Assembly (NCBI GenBank): GCA_030044105.1
Contig: JASHWL010000065.1
Coordinates: 1-6,278 of the forward strand
Reading direction: 5' to 3'
From: Thermoplasmata archaeon
Lineage (GTDB): Archaea; Thermoplasmatota; Thermoplasmata; Lutacidiplasmatales; UBA184
Length of the DNA: 6,278 bases
The translations under genes and the position numbers were made by a program. Shown piece after piece: positions 5,479 to 6,278 of the stretch. Below the pieces are notes generated by a model. The model did no database searches. It was not told where the DNA came from and saw only the letters and a program-made list of their open reading frames with translations. How positions within the stretch are numbered: the first letter of the stretch is position 1; each line of letters starts with the position of its first letter.

Positions 5479-6278
5479 ATGGCCGATCCCCACGACGCGA
5501 TCCGCATCCGCGGCGCGCGGCAGCACAACCTCAAGAACGTCTCGCTGGACCTCCCGCGCGGGAAGTTCATCGTCATCACCGGCGTGAGCGGGTCCGGCAA
5601 GTCGTCGCTCGCGTTCGACACGCTCTACGCCGAGGGCCAGCGCCGGTACATCGAGAGCCTCTCGGCCTACGCGCGCCAGTTCCTCGGCCAGATGGACAAG
5701 CCCGACGTCGACACCATCGACGGGCTCTCGCCCGCGATCGCGATCGAGCAGCGGGCGGGGAGCCGGAACCCGCGCTCAACCGTGGGCACGGTGACCGAGA
5801 TCCACGACTACCTGCGGCTCCTGTTCGCCCGCATCGGGATCCCGCACTGCCCGAACGACGGGCACGAGATCGCCCCGCAGTCGGTCGACCGGATCGCCGG
5901 ATCGATCGCGGCGCGCGCTCCCGGCGAGCGGATCGACCTGCTCGCACCGGTCGTGCGCGCGATGAAGGGCGAGCACCGCGACGTCCTCGACCGGCTCCGC
6001 AAGGAGGGGTACCGTCGGTTCGTGATCGACGGCGTCGAGGTCCGCCTCCCCGGTCCCGAGATCCGCCTCGAGAAGCACAAGAAGCACACGATCGAGGTCG
6101 TCGTGGACGGGTTCGAGGTCGGGCCCGGCGAGGCGAGCCGGCTCGCGGAGTCGGTGGCCCTCGCCCGCGACCTGGGGGACGGGCTCGTCGTGCTCCGCCG
6201 CTCGGGCGGCGCCCGCGAGGTGTTCTCGAGCCGGCGCGCCTGCCCGGAGTGCGGGTTCTCGATCGAGGAGCTCACGCC
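5479..6278 (+). CDS. uvrA: Excinuclease ABC subunit A, partial (3' end beyond right edge)
   Basis: The first 266 residues are visible. UvrA is the damage-recognition ATPase of nucleotide excision repair: it dimerises, loads UvrB at lesions and then leaves. IRIRGARQHNLKNVSLDLPRG opens the first ABC-type ATPase half. The Walker A motif GVSGSGKSS (residues 35-43) follows, then the UvrA hallmarks AEGQRRYIESLSAYARQFLGQ (51-71), MDKPDVDTIDGLSPAIAIEQ and SRNPRSTVGTVTEIHDYLRL. The central UvrB/DNA-binding insertion begins after about residue 120. The CPxCG often found after PH is CPNDGHE here, so that early Cys pair is incomplete. RACPECGFSIEEL near the edge (C255, C258) is the first half of the zinc finger inserted in the first ATPase domain. 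The ATG has a weak GAGG upstream. UvrA is bacterial in origin, and its presence in archaea is usually explained by transfer; base composition here matches the neighbours, so any transfer is old. uvrB and uvrC are not in the window. Confidence 0.96.
   Translation, partial: MADPHDAIRIRGARQHNLKNVSLDLPRGKFIVITGVSGSGKSSLAFDTLYAEGQRRYIESLSAYARQFLGQMDKPDVDTIDGLSPAIAIEQRAGSRNPRSTVGTVTEIHDYLRLLFARIGIPHCPNDGHEIAPQSVDRIAGSIAARAPGERIDLLAPVVRAMKGEHRDVLDRLRKEGYRRFVIDGVEVRLPGPEIRLEKHKKHTIEVVVDGFEVGPGEASRLAESVALARDLGDGLVVLRRSGGAREVFSSRRACPECGFSIEELT

Noticed and set aside
4452..5621. A 389-codon minus-strand open frame across the creatininase gene and the start of uvrA.
   Set aside because: It is antisense to two well-supported genes with intact catalytic motifs, and its translation is low-complexity.
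5808..6275. Minus-strand open frames opposite uvrA.
   Set aside because: The plus strand encodes unmistakable UvrA through this whole stretch; the minus frames are composition artefacts.

Overview
The window looks like a piece of a GC-rich archaeal chromosome (about 70% G+C, judged by eye). Four things point to Archaea. A tRNA-Phe gene without an encoded CCA has an archaeal TATA box just upstream. Two genes have box A elements about 26 nt before their start codons, which implies leaderless mRNAs. A type IA topoisomerase of archaeal character carries zinc ribbons. A signal-peptide surface protein has N-glycosylation sequons and a C-terminal membrane anchor. The combination resembles GC-rich Thermoplasmatota-like lineages, but that placement is an inference and no marker in the window settles it. 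UvrA is of bacterial type, as in other archaea that have acquired UvrABC.

Layout. The left third (1-2027) is on the minus strand. From right to left it holds a hotdog-fold thioesterase-like gene (1539-2027), tRNA-Phe(GAA) (1400-1473), a membrane-anchored secreted protein (579-1283) and a divergent Nudix-fold protein that runs off the left edge (1-498). The right two thirds (2174-6278) are on the plus strand. They hold DNA topoisomerase I (2174-4627), a creatininase-family amidohydrolase (4740-5462) and the 5' part of uvrA (5479 to the right edge). The 146-bp gap at 2028-2173 is a divergent promoter region.

Expression. Box A-like elements lie before topA (CTTATCAA), the surface protein (CTTATCGA), tRNA-Phe (TATAATAT) and the creatininase gene (TTAAATAC). 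The creatininase gene and uvrA are 16 bp apart and probably form one transcript. A nested inverted repeat (4654-4701) lies between topA and the creatininase promoter.

Function. The topoisomerase and UvrA serve DNA topology and nucleotide excision repair. The creatininase-family enzyme has all its expected metal ligands, but its substrate cannot be read from sequence; FAPy-nucleotide deformylation in archaeal riboflavin/F420 synthesis is one possibility. No CRISPR array, insertion sequence, prophage or obvious new multigene system is present. The points most worth a second look are the corrected creatininase start, the nested hairpin, the Nudix protein with an eroded catalytic box, and the multi-ribbon, histone H1-like C-terminus of the topoisomerase.
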